64,000 nt of DNA. Origin: CAYVBE01 sp964572825 (GTDB taxonomy: Bacteria; Planctomycetota; Brocadiia; SM23-32). This document shows, piece by piece, positions 26,077-35,013 of the stretch. The notes under the pieces were generated by a model, which saw only the letters and a program-made list of their open reading frames with translations, was not told the DNA's origin and searched no databases. Position numbers and translations under genes: made by a program. The first letter of the stretch is position 1; each line of letters starts with the position of its first letter. The stretch lies in contig CAZNGS010000002.1 in assembly GCA_964572825.1 (NCBI GenBank), positions 56,302 to 120,301 on the forward strand. The letters are read 5' to 3'.

Positions 26077-26105
26077 ATTTTACGCCGCCCTCAGATTCGT
26101 GTCAA
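26077..26105 (-). promoter_or_regulatory. Promoter of the hydrogenase operon, TTGACA-N17-TAAAAT
   Basis: On the minus strand TTGACA occupies 26105-26100 and TAAAAT 26082-26077, with a 17-bp spacer. Predicted start near 26070 gives a ~115-nt leader before the AsrA-like ATG. This is the strongest promoter-like site in the 536-bp intergenic region 25955-26490. Confidence 0.72.
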
Positions 26106-26190
26106 CAAAAGACCCAGAAACTCCCTGTCGGGGTGGCGAACCGGCCCTGCCAGAGGACCGCCCTCATGCTCTAACCGATGTGCCAATAAG

Positions 26191-26220
26191 TTCTTACGTA
26201 TTCTCGCGTATTCTCGCGCA
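26191..26220. repeat. Three tandem 10-bp iterons between the hydrogenase and hyp promoters
   Basis: TTCTTACGTA, TTCTCGCGTA and TTCTCGCGCA follow each other without gaps, so equivalent bases fall on the same face of the helix. They lie ~85 bp upstream of the hydrogenase -35 box and ~230 bp upstream of the hypA -10. The position suits an activator or repressor site serving the divergent units, but no regulator is encoded nearby. Confidence 0.5.
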
Positions 26221-26452
26221 TGCGACGCCGGGGGCTTCTGCCACCCGCCGCCGAGCCGTGGACCGCCCGGCACAACAGAGGATTCTGTCCATCCCGCACC
26301 ATCGCGGAGCCCGGCCAGGGGGCCAGACTCGCCGCCCCGTCCCCTCGCAGCCCGGCCTCTGGGGGACGGGCGAGCGTTACCGCCCGGGCGTTACCGGCCT
26401 GTAATCCCTCAATGCTCCCTGCCGCCGACGTGCACGAGACGGCCGGTGCGAC

Positions 26453-26458
26453 TATAAT
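26453..26458 (+). promoter_or_regulatory. Candidate -10 box (TATAAT) for hypAB
   Basis: A perfect TATAAT lies 33 bp before the hypA GTG. No good -35 hexamer is found 16-18 bp upstream, so the promoter may be activator-dependent. The same ACTATAATGG string occurs before the permease gene at 43176. Confidence 0.45.
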
Positions 26459-26490
26459 GGTTCTACGAACTCACTGCGGAGCCGCTGCCG

Positions 26491-26841
26491 GTGCACGAGC
26501 TGGCCCTATCCCAGGACATCGTGAAGACCGTCCTTCGGGCGACAGATGTGCCGGAGGAACGCATTACCGGCGTCGTGGTGGACGTGGGAGAGCTCTCGTC
26601 GGTGAACGTCGCCTCCCTGGAGTTCTGCCTGAAGCTGGCGTTCGAGGAACGCGGCATGGAGGGGACGGCCGTGCAGATAGATACGACGCCCGCCGAGGCC
26701 AGGTGCCGCTGCTGCGGCGCCGCCTACCAACCGGCAACGATGTTCGCGCCCTGCCCCGAATGCGGCGGTTTCGAGAGGGAGATCGTCCGGGGCATGGACG
26801 TGACGATTCGCTACGTGGAGGTCGAGGATGAGCAAGGTTGA
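26491..26841 (+). CDS. hypA: Hydrogenase nickel-incorporation metallochaperone HypA, 116 aa
   Basis: Begins with the invariant nickel-binding Met-His-Glu (encoded GTG-CAC-GAG) and carries the zinc-site pairs CRCCG and CPECGG. HypA delivers nickel, with HypB, to the hydrogenase large subunit. GGAG lies 9 nt before the GTG. It is divergent from the hydrogenase operon, and the end overlaps hypB by 14 nt. Other hyp genes (CDEF) are not in the window. Confidence 0.93.
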   Translation: MHELALSQDIVKTVLRATDVPEERITGVVVDVGELSSVNVASLEFCLKLAFEERGMEGTAVQIDTTPAEARCRCCGAAYQPATMFAPCPECGGFEREIVRGMDVTIRYVEVEDEQG

Positions 26842-27478
26842 GCTGCACAGAAGCGCGCGGGAGAGCAACGATGCCGTGGCCGCCCGCAATCGCGACACAT
26901 TCCGGGCCAACGGGGTCTACGCTATGAACATCATCGGCTCGCCGGGCTGCGGCAAGACCGCCATCCTCGAGCATACTGCCCGCCACTTCGAGGGCCGTTT
27001 CGCGGCCATCATCGGGGATGTACAGACCCCCCTGGACGCCGAGCGCATCCGCCGTTGCGGCGTGGAAGCCCATGCCATCGAGACCGGCGGCGGCTGTCAC
27101 CTGAACGCCGCACAGATCGAAACAGTCATCCGCGACATGGACCTCGACTCGATCGACTACCTCTTCATCGAAAACGTGGGCAACCTGGTCTGCCCGTCCG
27201 CCTTCGACCTGGGCGAGAACATCAAGGTCGGCGTGCTCAGCGTTCCGGAGGGTGACGAGAAGGTGCGCAAATACCCCGCCCTGTTCGTGCGTGCCGACGT
27301 AGTGTTTATCAACAAGACCGACCTGCTCGACCACTGCCCCTTCGACACGGCGCAGGTCCAGGAGGACGCGCGCAGGATACGGCCCGGCGTTCGTATCTTC
27401 GAAACGAGCGCCACCGAGGGGACTGGATTCGGGCCCTGGTTCGACTTCCTGCGCGGCGCTGCCTCCCGCGCCGGCTGA
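26828..27478 (+). CDS. hypB: Hydrogenase nickel-incorporation GTPase HypB, 216 aa
   Basis: A SIMIBI GTPase. The P-loop GSPGCGKT starts near residue 38. Family motifs include ETGGGCHLNA, FIENVGNLVCPS and the guanine motif NKTDL. The N-terminus lacks the His-rich or CxxCGC nickel-storage sequence seen in some HypB proteins, so it probably acts purely with HypA. It overlaps hypA, indicating coupled translation. Confidence 0.94.
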   Translation: MSKVELHRSARESNDAVAARNRDTFRANGVYAMNIIGSPGCGKTAILEHTARHFEGRFAAIIGDVQTPLDAERIRRCGVEAHAIETGGGCHLNAAQIETVIRDMDLDSIDYLFIENVGNLVCPSAFDLGENIKVGVLSVPEGDEKVRKYPALFVRADVVFINKTDLLDHCPFDTAQVQEDARRIRPGVRIFETSATEGTGFGPWFDFLRGAASRAG

Positions 27479-27499
27479 CGGCCCCGGCGCGAATGCCCC

Positions 27500-27528
27500 T
27501 TGACATCGGCGACCCCTGCCAATATCGT
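27500..27528 (+). promoter_or_regulatory. Candidate promoter TTGACA-N17-TATCGT
   Basis: TTGACA at 27500-27505 and TATCGT at 27523-27528 with a 17-bp spacer. It lies just after hypB and ~110 bp ahead of the protease ATG at 27646. Confidence 0.5.
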
Positions 27529-27645
27529 CAGTCAGACAAAAAGATCGAGCAACTGCCCTTGCGGTCCGCCGGCGGACGGTGACGGCGGGAGCAGAAGTCG
27601 TTTGTGGATCAGACTGACGGGTCACAGTATTGCGGAGGGGTAACG

Positions 27646-29022
27646 ATGAAACGGCGGGCTGTTTATCTTCTGGCGGCAATGTTCATCCTCGGTCCGCCGG
27701 CGGTGGACGCGCTGTCCGAGGAAGCGGCGGCCGGGCTGGAGCGGCTGGACTTTCGCCAGGTCATCGCGGAGGCCAAGGATGATGTCTTCCCGGCGGTGGT
27801 CTTCATCAAGTGCATACGCGAGGGCTATGAGGAGGGCAGGAAGGTCTCGGGCGAGGTGGTCGGCAGCGGCGTGTGCATCTCCCCCGACGGCGAGGTGCTG
27901 ACCAACTGGCACGTCGTGGACAAGGCCGTCGAGACGCGCTGCCTGCTCTACGATGGGCGCGCCCGCTACGCCAGGGTCCTGGGCACCGACAAGGACACCG
28001 ACCTGGCTCTGCTGCAACTGGAGGCCGAATCGGAGGGGGAGCAGTTCCGCTACGCCGCCCTGGGGGACTCGGACCGGCTCACCGAGGGCGATTTCGTGAT
28101 GGCCATGGGGGCGCCGTGGGGCCTGAACCGTTCCGTATCCATCGGCATCGTCTCCTGCACGGGCCGTTACCTCCCCGCCCACAGCGAATACAGCCTGTGG
28201 CTGCAGACCGATGCATCGGTCAGCCCGGGCACCTCGGGAGGGCCGCTTATCGACACGGACGGCAGGGTCGTCGGCATCACGACCCTGGGCGCCCTGGTGG
28301 GGGGTGACATGGGCTTCGCCATCCGCTCGAACACCGTGCGGATGCTGCTGCCCCGGCTGAGAGAACACGGGGAAGTGAACTGGAGCTGGACCGGGCTGCA
28401 GCTCCAGCCGCTGCGGGATTTCAAGCGGGATATCTACTTCCAGTGGTCGGAGGGGGTGATGGTGGCGGGCACGGATCAGGAGAGCCCCGCCAGGCGGGCC
28501 GGCGTGCGGCCGCGCGACAGGATCGTGGCCATAGCGGGTCAACCGGCAAATGCACTGACGGAGGAGAACCTGCCGAACGTGCGCCGCCTGATCGGCCTCC
28601 TGCCCAAAGAAAAACCGGCGAAGTTCGAACTGGTGCGCGACGGCAGAACCATCGTGGTCGAGATCACGCCGCGGCAGAAGGGAAAGGTCGAGGGTGAGGA
28701 GCTGGACTGCCCCAGGTGGGACCTGACCGTCAAGGAGATCAACCAGTTTGACAATCCGCAGCTCTATTTCTATTGCAAGAAGGGTGTGTTCATCTACGGC
28801 GTCGAACGCCCCGGCAACGCGGCGGATGCGGGCCTGCGCGAACGCGACATCATCATGCAGATCGACGCCCGAGAGGTGCGGACCCTTGACGACGTGAAAA
28901 ACATGCACCAGAAAGCCGTTGACGAGATTGACCAGCGGCATCGCATGGTCTTTACCGTGATGCGCAACGGCCTGGTGAACCAGGTGGTCTTGCACTACCT
29001 GCGAGACTATGAAAAAGAATAA
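27646..29022 (+). CDS. Secreted HtrA/DegP-like serine protease with two PDZ domains, 458 aa
   Basis: A signal peptide (MKRRAVYLLAAMFILGPPAV) is followed by a trypsin-like domain with the full triad: His89 (LTNWHVVD), Asp119 (DTDLALL) and Ser197 (SPGTSGGPL, with Thr where HtrA usually has Asn). Two PDZ-like regions follow: ~275-345 (GTDQESPARRAGVRPRDRIV) and ~375-455 (YGVERPGNAADAGLRERDII). Function is inferred as periplasmic quality control. ATG 27646 is selected because GGAGGGG lies just upstream. The next gene looks like a degenerate relative. Confidence 0.87.
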   Translation: MKRRAVYLLAAMFILGPPAVDALSEEAAAGLERLDFRQVIAEAKDDVFPAVVFIKCIREGYEEGRKVSGEVVGSGVCISPDGEVLTNWHVVDKAVETRCLLYDGRARYARVLGTDKDTDLALLQLEAESEGEQFRYAALGDSDRLTEGDFVMAMGAPWGLNRSVSIGIVSCTGRYLPAHSEYSLWLQTDASVSPGTSGGPLIDTDGRVVGITTLGALVGGDMGFAIRSNTVRMLLPRLREHGEVNWSWTGLQLQPLRDFKRDIYFQWSEGVMVAGTDQESPARRAGVRPRDRIVAIAGQPANALTEENLPNVRRLIGLLPKEKPAKFELVRDGRTIVVEITPRQKGKVEGEELDCPRWDLTVKEINQFDNPQLYFYCKKGVFIYGVERPGNAADAGLRERDIIMQIDAREVRTLDDVKNMHQKAVDEIDQRHRMVFTVMRNGLVNQVVLHYLRDYEKE

Positions 29023-29078
29023 GGCGCTCTTGCAGAGCCAAAGGAACACGGTTGCGCGTGGAGGATCATGCCCTGAAA

Positions 29079-29100
29079 GCTGAGGCGAGAACGCCTCAGC
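29079..29100. repeat. REP-like palindrome, GAGGCG-N4-CGCCTC core (copy B)
   Basis: GCTGAGGCG and CGCCTCAGC form a perfect 9-bp stem with loop AGAA, directly followed by TACCC. It shares its core and the trailing GCTAC with the element at 35993-36012. Confidence 0.5.
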
Positions 29101-29142
29101 TACCCAAAATGGCTGGGTCCGTACCCAAAACGGGTAGGTCCG
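29101..29142. repeat. Two 21-bp imperfect tandem repeats
   Basis: Units 29101-29121 and 29122-29142 share 18 of 21 bases and begin TACCCAAAA. Each contains a small inverted repeat (ACCCA/TGGGT or ACCC/GGGT). The 13-mer TACCCAAAACGGG recurs in reverse at 63981-63993, so this is a dispersed element. Confidence 0.5.
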
Positions 29143-29212
29143 GCGCCTGCCCGCCGGATTCCTCCATTGTCGAAAGCCGAGCTAAGCGCTTACCTGACAG
29201 GAGGGCGGGAAT

Positions 29213-31423
29213 ATGCAGCGATTCATATGGCTGATGGTCTTTTCCCTCGTGGTCGGCTGTGCGGCAACGCCGCAAGACGCCGAACAGACCGATCCCCTGG
29301 ACATAGCCAGAGCCGTGCAACCGGTGCTGGTGAGGGTGGAGTACACCCTCTGCTATGACAAAGGAGAAGCGCCCAGGGCGCTGGGCGGAGCTCAGCATGG
29401 CCGGTGGTACGGCGGCTACTATGGAGGCTACCGCGATGCCGAAACGCTCACAAAGGAAGAACGCCCCCTGGAAGCCGGCGGGTTCCTGATAACGCCACGC
29501 AAGGTGTTCACGGAAGATCCCGAACTCGAGCCACGGTTCATCGAAAAGATAGAAGTCTGCTTCGACGGCGACACGGTCCCGGCCCGGCCCTCTGCGTGGC
29601 CCACCGACCGGGACGGGCTTATCCTGGAGCTCGACCGACAGCCGGAGGGGGCCGAACCACTGGAGTTTGACCCGGCGGGGGAGGAACCGTACTTCAACGT
29701 GACCTACCGGTTCGACGACGGCGTGTGGACGACCCGCGCCGTCCCTGTCAGCAAGGAGGCCTTCCTGACCGAACGGGGCCGCACCTATTTCTACGAGAGC
29801 CCCGCGAGTCTCATCGTTGCCGGTGAGGGCACGCCGGTGGGAATTGCCGCCGTCGGCCAACTGCCCCTGGATGGTTCGTGGAAGGGTTCTCCTCTCGATT
29901 GGCCCGCACTTTCCCAGCAGGAAGTGAACCAGTGCCTGGACGAGATTCGGCAGGTCTGCAGCACCGGCGTGCTCCGGGTGCGCCTGAATTTCCGCAGCCC
30001 GCCGAATGACGAATCCGGGGGCATGTCCATGTTCAGCAGCCGTGTCTCCTTCCGCGAAGAGGGGGAGGAGAGCGAGACCGAACGTCACGTGACCGGCGTG
30101 CTGCTGGACGAGCGGCGCGTGATGGTGCTGGCGTACCTGGAGCCGGAAGTGACGGGCCGCCTGGAGCGCATCACCGTCTTCCCCGCGGACGCCGGGCCGG
30201 TGCAGGCGGAGTTCGAACACACGCTCAGCGACTACGGCTGTTTCCTGGCCACCCTGAAGGAACCGCTAACCGGTGCCGTCGGCTTCGCGGAAACGGACAT
30301 CCGCGACTACAGGGAACAGTTCATGCCCGCGGCCGAAATCCTCATCCACGGCCAGCAGCGGGTGGAGCACTTCCACCACAGCCGTTTTCATTCCTTTTCC
30401 AGGGGGTGGCGCCGGCACCTTTTCCCTCAAACGCACGCGGGTTCGTCGGGCATCTTCGTCTTTGATAGGGAGGGTGCCCTCGTCACACTGCCGCTCGCCA
30501 GACGGCAGAAGGTATCGGGAGAAGAGCGGTACCGCCGGGAGATCCAGGCGGAGCTAACCCCCACCGTCTACGTGGCCGGGATATTCGCCGACTTGCAGAA
30601 CAACATTGACCCCAGCAACGTCCCCCTCAGTGAAGAAGAGGAGAAACGCGTCGCCTGGCTTGGCGTCGAGCTCCAGCCGCTGAACCGCCAGTTGGCCCGG
30701 GTAAACAACGTTTCCGATTTGACCAACGATGGGGACACGGGCGCCCTGGTCGCCTACGTCTATCCCGACTCGCCCGCGGCGGAAGCCGGCGTCACGCCCG
30801 GCTGCATCCTCCTGCGGCTACACGTGAAGGGATACCCCGCCCCCGTCGACGTCCAGGTGGAGGATTATTCCGAGCGGCTGGCGGGTTTTCCCTGGGACCA
30901 GTTCGACCAGATTCCCGAGCAGTTTTTCGAGCGGATACCGATGCCCTGGCCACCGGCGGACAATCCGTTCCGCCGCATACTGACCGACATCGGCATGGAC
31001 AAGAGATACACCGCCGATTTCTTCCGGGACGGCGAGGTGGTCAAGGAATCTTTCCAGGTCGTCCCCGCGCCGCAGCACTACGGCACGGCGCCCCGGTACG
31101 AGTTTGAGGCCGTCGGTATCACCGTTCGGGATATGACGTTCGAGGTGCGGCGGCACTTCCACAAGACACCGAACGACCCGGGCGTGATCGTCTCCAAGGT
31201 AGAGCGCGGCAGCAAGGCCAGCGTCGCCGGCATCAAGCCCTACGAGATCGTCACGCACGTGAACGACGAGCCCGTCGCAGACGTTGCGGAGTTCGAGAAA
31301 CTCACGAAAGGCCGGGAGGAGCTCAGGCTTTCCGTGCTGCGTATGACTCAGCAGCGGCTGGTCAAGATCAAGGTCCCGGAAGCCGAAGAGGAAGACGAGG
31401 CCGCCGAACAGAATGAGGAGTAA
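29213..31423 (+). CDS. Lipoprotein resembling a degenerate HtrA with PDZ domains, 736 aa
   Basis: The N-terminus MQRFIWLMVFSLVVGC is a lipoprotein signal with Cys16 as lipid site. The body contains beta-rich stretches like two trypsin-type lobes, but no recognisable His-Asp-Ser triad; the nearest equivalent of the Ser motif is QTHAGSSGIFVFD. Two PDZ-like segments are visible: ~505-560 (GALVAYVYPDSPAAEAGVTP) and ~660-725 (GVIVSKVERGSKASVAGIKP). The C-terminus is acidic. It probably arose from an HtrA-like ancestor and works with the protease just upstream, as a scaffold or regulator; this is inference. It is followed by a strong terminator. Confidence 0.75.
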   Translation: MQRFIWLMVFSLVVGCAATPQDAEQTDPLDIARAVQPVLVRVEYTLCYDKGEAPRALGGAQHGRWYGGYYGGYRDAETLTKEERPLEAGGFLITPRKVFTEDPELEPRFIEKIEVCFDGDTVPARPSAWPTDRDGLILELDRQPEGAEPLEFDPAGEEPYFNVTYRFDDGVWTTRAVPVSKEAFLTERGRTYFYESPASLIVAGEGTPVGIAAVGQLPLDGSWKGSPLDWPALSQQEVNQCLDEIRQVCSTGVLRVRLNFRSPPNDESGGMSMFSSRVSFREEGEESETERHVTGVLLDERRVMVLAYLEPEVTGRLERITVFPADAGPVQAEFEHTLSDYGCFLATLKEPLTGAVGFAETDIRDYREQFMPAAEILIHGQQRVEHFHHSRFHSFSRGWRRHLFPQTHAGSSGIFVFDREGALVTLPLARRQKVSGEERYRREIQAELTPTVYVAGIFADLQNNIDPSNVPLSEEEEKRVAWLGVELQPLNRQLARVNNVSDLTNDGDTGALVAYVYPDSPAAEAGVTPGCILLRLHVKGYPAPVDVQVEDYSERLAGFPWDQFDQIPEQFFERIPMPWPPADNPFRRILTDIGMDKRYTADFFRDGEVVKESFQVVPAPQHYGTAPRYEFEAVGITVRDMTFEVRRHFHKTPNDPGVIVSKVERGSKASVAGIKPYEIVTHVNDEPVADVAEFEKLTKGREELRLSVLRMTQQRLVKIKVPEAEEEDEAAEQNEE

Positions 31424-31471
31424 GGGGCACCTCAGAACGACCGGAGCCGACCCGGTTAAGCCGTTCGCTGT

Positions 31472-31525
31472 ACGGGGAATGACTTTCCCCGTGTGGGGCA
31501 GGCGCCCCCGCCTGCCGCCGTTTTT
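31472..31525. terminator. Two hairpins then T5: terminator between convergent genes
   Basis: ACGGGGAA/TTCCCCGT (31472-31492, 8 bp, loop TGACT) is followed by GGCAGGCG/CGCCTGCC (31497-31516, 8 bp, loop CCCC), then GCCG and TTTTT. It ends the lipoprotein transcript. The second hairpin shares its core with the REP-like palindromes at 9595 and 29079. Confidence 0.7.
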
Positions 31526-31554
31526 CTTGCCGTAGTACGAGCGGTCTGTCGTGC

Positions 31555-32616
31555 TCACGCGTGCTGCCGCCGCAAGCGGTCCACCACGTCCCGGCTGTGG
31601 CGCATGGCGCGGTAGATGGGCTGGCCCTCGCCCTTCCGCGTCAGGTCAGTGTTCCAGTAATCCCAGACCAGCTCGCCCTCCGGCGTGACCTCGAAGATGT
31701 GCCCCTCGCGGTCGGATTCAGTGATGAGCGTATTGCCGTTGGGCAGCCGCTGATTCGCGCCGCGGGTGTGGGTGTAGAACGACTCCGGGGGTTCCCCCTC
31801 GTATCTCCAGACGATCTCTTCGGCCGGCGGATCGAGCTCCACCACGGCCGAACTACCCCGGTGGCAACCGTTGTCGAAGATCAACAGGTGCCCGTTCTCC
31901 AGCATGGTGGGCATATGCTGCTTCTGGATTACGCCGGGGCCCCAGGCCCAGGTGACCTGGCCCGTGCGCCGGTCGATGACGCCGATGGTGTCGATATTCC
32001 GGCTGCTGAACAGCACGTTCCCCGGCCGAAAGCGCTCGTCGCTCTCGGCGGCGGCATTGGTCGGCAGCGACTCAACGGTGTTCGTATGCGCCCAGTCGTA
32101 GTCCTCCCGGGGGAACTCTACGTCGACGAGTTGAGCGATCTGCTCCGCGTGTCGGTCGACGTGCCATTCCCAGACGACGTCTCCGGCGGGCGACACCTCC
32201 AGGATGCAGTCGCTCTTGATGCGGCCGGGGCGGATGAGGGGGTTCTGGACGTACTCCCGGCAGACCACGAGCGTATTGCCGCTCTCGAGCCGTTCGAAAT
32301 CGTGATGCGCGGCGACGTCGGCACGCCAGACCAGGTTGCCGTCCCAGTCCAGCTCCAGGATCACGCCCGGGAAGCCGTCCTCCACCTCCTTGATGATGGC
32401 CAGCAGGTTGCCGTCCGGCATCATCTCGGCGTAATGCCACCCGGTCCAGAAGGCGTCCTCGAGGGCCTCGTGCTCCAGCCGGTGCTCCCACCGGTGGACC
32501 TCGTTGCCGTCCAGGTCGATCAGGCGCGCGGCCTGCTCGAACCGGCTCTGGGCCAGCGTGTAACCCTCCCAGCATCTCTCGCGATCGCACAAAGTTACGC
32601 CCTTTTCGGCCGGCAC
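31555..32616 (-). CDS. Arylsulfotransferase-like beta-propeller protein, 353 aa
   Basis: A paralogue of the protein at 3989-5101. Shared features are RFRPGNVLFSSRNIDTIGVI, the blade repeats RLPNGNTLITES and LENGHLLIFDNG, and a GEPPESFYTHTRGANQRL block. It lacks an obvious signal peptide. It lies 39 bp downstream of the hydrazine-synthase-alpha-like gene on the same strand, so the two are probably co-transcribed. Family members transfer sulfate from aryl sulfates; the actual reaction is unknown here. Confidence 0.67.
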   Translation of the reverse strand: MPAEKGVTLCDRERCWEGYTLAQSRFEQAARLIDLDGNEVHRWEHRLEHEALEDAFWTGWHYAEMMPDGNLLAIIKEVEDGFPGVILELDWDGNLVWRADVAAHHDFERLESGNTLVVCREYVQNPLIRPGRIKSDCILEVSPAGDVVWEWHVDRHAEQIAQLVDVEFPREDYDWAHTNTVESLPTNAAAESDERFRPGNVLFSSRNIDTIGVIDRRTGQVTWAWGPGVIQKQHMPTMLENGHLLIFDNGCHRGSSAVVELDPPAEEIVWRYEGEPPESFYTHTRGANQRLPNGNTLITESDREGHIFEVTPEGELVWDYWNTDLTRKGEGQPIYRAMRHSRDVVDRLRRQHA

Positions 32617-32655
32617 ATCGGTCCTCCAGAGTCAACTCAGGAGTGTCGCGGGTGA

Positions 32656-35013
32656 TCACCGGGCGACGCTGGCCTGTGCCGTCTGCTTGATCCGGTCGGC
32701 CGCAGCCTGCGCCCTCTCGACGATGTCCGGCGGGATGACGGGGCTTCCCACGGAGACATACTGTTCGGTCTCCTCCCAGGGATCAGGGTATTCAACATCC
32801 ACCGGCATCACGCGGGCCAGAGGGTTGCCCTCCTCGTCGTACTTCAGGATCAGCTTGCCCGAGTACGGCGCGCCGGCGTCCACCCACGTGGTAAGCGCCT
32901 CCCACTCGTCCCGCGGCATTTTTTCGACGATCCGCCGGTGCGCGGGGTCCTCCATCAGGTGCAGCAGGAACCTGCTCCGGTGGGAACCGAACGCCTTGGG
33001 CTCGGACATCATGTAGCTGCCGCGGTGGTTCAGGACGCAGACAAGCTGCCCCGGCGCCCTGCCCTCATACACGAGGTCCCACCAGTCCCGGCACTGCTCC
33101 TTGCCCATGCTCAGGGCACGCTCGGGATCGTACTCCGGCCACTTCTCGGCATACCATCCGGCGGTGGGCGGCGGCTGCGGCAGCGGGTCGCCCCGCTTGA
33201 CGCCGAACAGGCTGCGATAGGACTGCACGTAGCCGAAGCCGTCCTCGTGCGCGGTGAACTCGATGCCCCTCGGCGGATCGTCGGCCCCGTGACAGCTCGC
33301 ACAGCGCCGCTCCAGTACGGGGTGAACGTTCTGCTCGAAGTCAATCATGCGCGTGGCGCCCCATGCGGGCGGGCGGGGATGGTCGGGTTTCTCCCGGAGG
33401 GCCTGCGGCATCGCGCGCGCCAGGTTCGGGCCGGTCTGCTCCCGGCTCTCGTGGCAGCCCAGGCAGCCGCGCCGCTCACCGGGCTGGAACTCCACGTGCG
33501 ACCTCATGCGCCGCACCTCCATCAGGTTCTCGTCCAGCGCCTGGAAATACACCGGTGTGTGGATCGGCACCTTGAAGTAGGCTGAGCCGTCTTCCCTGAC
33601 CGGCACCGTGCCGATGACGCGCGTGCCGCACCACGTCCAGTAGCCGAAGGTGGGCCGCGAGAACGCCGCGTAGTGCGGATACCACCGGAAGGTCCCGTGG
33701 CCGTCCTTCCGGTTGATCCAGTCGGTGCGGTGGGAGATCCGGATGTACTTCACCTCGCCCTTCTCGACGCCCGGCATGTCGCTGTAGACATCGTGCACGT
33801 AGCAGACAGCGTAGCGCGTGTCCGGATCGGTCATGTCCGGCATGTCCGGCGGCGAAGGCCGCCGCGCGGCCACCATCGGATAGGCCAGCTCCATGTAGGG
33901 GTCGCGGGCGATCAGCTCCTTGTTTCCCCACACGTCCACGTAGTAAAGGTCCCAGGAAAAGGACTGCTTCCACCGGGCACTGACCGCCCTGCCGTTGCAG
34001 TGGGAGATCAGGAACGCCTTCTCGGACAGGGCGCGCGGCGTCTGATACCAGCCGCCGCCGAGCGCGGGCGAATCCACCACACCGCCCTCTTCAACGGGCC
34101 GCAGGTCGCTCGGCAGCCCGCCCTGCACACCGTTGCAGCCCATGGCCAGGGCCCGCATCCCGTCCGGATCGTTGATGCCGGCGTCCGGCTCCACCAGGAT
34201 GGGCCAGCCCTCGGGACAGTGATGGTGGCCGGTGCCGATGGCGATCAGGCGGTCGGAACCGGGCACGGGCATGGCGTCGCGCAGGGAGTACGGCTGCGCC
34301 ATGTGCTGCTTGTAGAGCGCGTCGTTCTGGGTGCCGTCCGGCCGGATGCCCCAGAGGGTGTGCGGCTGCATGATGCCGCGCTCCTGGTAGTCCCAGCGCA
34401 GGTAGCCGACCTGCCCGTTATTGAGCACGTGGGGGTAGCGGTCGTAGTCTTTGTTCCAGGTCAGGCGCTTGATGTGCCCGTCCTCGGGGAAGACGCGGAA
34501 CAGGTTCAGAACGGTCGCGTTCTGCACCCATCCGCCGCACTCGGAGGCCCCGTGCCCCCGGTCGCTGGCGAACACCACCGACCCATCGGGCAGGTAGGTG
34601 GGCTCCATGTCCACGTGTATCTCGTCCCTGGTCAGCTGGCGCAGCCCGGTGCCGTCCACGTTAATCTCGTAGATCTTCTGCGGCCGGCCGCCGCCCTTCG
34701 GGCGCTCGTAGTTGTGCTGCCCCGGCTGCCAGTAGTTGCCCGGCCAGTGCTCCCACAGTTCCGGCGGCTGCTCGGCGTAGGAAAAGGTGATGCGCTGCCC
34801 GTCGTAGAAGATGTCCGCCCCGCGGATAGCACCCTGCGGCAGCTCGTCGCCCAGCAGAGACCGGGGCTCCGCCGACAGCTCAAGCCCTTGCCGCACAAAG
34901 ATATCGGACGGCGGCGGCACCTTATCCTGATGCTGGCTGTTGCCCGAGATGTTGTGCTGCCCCACGAAGTTGCGCCGCTGAACGTAAGCCAGCCGCGGAC
35001 ACCAGCGCCGCAT
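32656..35013 (-). CDS. Hydrazine-synthase-alpha-like dihaem c protein (main part), 785 aa
   Basis: Residues 60-460 are TolB/HzsA-like propeller sequence (DIFYDGQRITFSY, LPDGSVVFASDRGHG). Two c-haem motifs follow: CLGCH (517-521) and CASCH (571-575). The tail includes SEPKAFGSHRSRFLLHLMED. This layout matches the HzsA-like family that is widespread outside anammox bacteria, where the reaction is unknown. Haem c proteins must be exported, yet this frame has no signal peptide; one is found in the overlapping frame upstream (34922-35776). A frameshift near 34985-35013 therefore probably splits a single gene. Confidence 0.75.
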   Translation of the reverse strand: MRRWCPRLAYVQRRNFVGQHNISGNSQHQDKVPPPSDIFVRQGLELSAEPRSLLGDELPQGAIRGADIFYDGQRITFSYAEQPPELWEHWPGNYWQPGQHNYERPKGGGRPQKIYEINVDGTGLRQLTRDEIHVDMEPTYLPDGSVVFASDRGHGASECGGWVQNATVLNLFRVFPEDGHIKRLTWNKDYDRYPHVLNNGQVGYLRWDYQERGIMQPHTLWGIRPDGTQNDALYKQHMAQPYSLRDAMPVPGSDRLIAIGTGHHHCPEGWPILVEPDAGINDPDGMRALAMGCNGVQGGLPSDLRPVEEGGVVDSPALGGGWYQTPRALSEKAFLISHCNGRAVSARWKQSFSWDLYYVDVWGNKELIARDPYMELAYPMVAARRPSPPDMPDMTDPDTRYAVCYVHDVYSDMPGVEKGEVKYIRISHRTDWINRKDGHGTFRWYPHYAAFSRPTFGYWTWCGTRVIGTVPVREDGSAYFKVPIHTPVYFQALDENLMEVRRMRSHVEFQPGERRGCLGCHESREQTGPNLARAMPQALREKPDHPRPPAWGATRMIDFEQNVHPVLERRCASCHGADDPPRGIEFTAHEDGFGYVQSYRSLFGVKRGDPLPQPPPTAGWYAEKWPEYDPERALSMGKEQCRDWWDLVYEGRAPGQLVCVLNHRGSYMMSEPKAFGSHRSRFLLHLMEDPAHRRIVEKMPRDEWEALTTWVDAGAPYSGKLILKYDEEGNPLARVMPVDVEYPDPWEETEQYVSVGSPVIPPDIVERAQAAADRIKQTAQASVAR

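Noticed and set aside
26191..26220. Tandem repeats as a CRISPR array.
   Set aside because: Units are 10 bp with no spacers, and no cas genes occur in the window.
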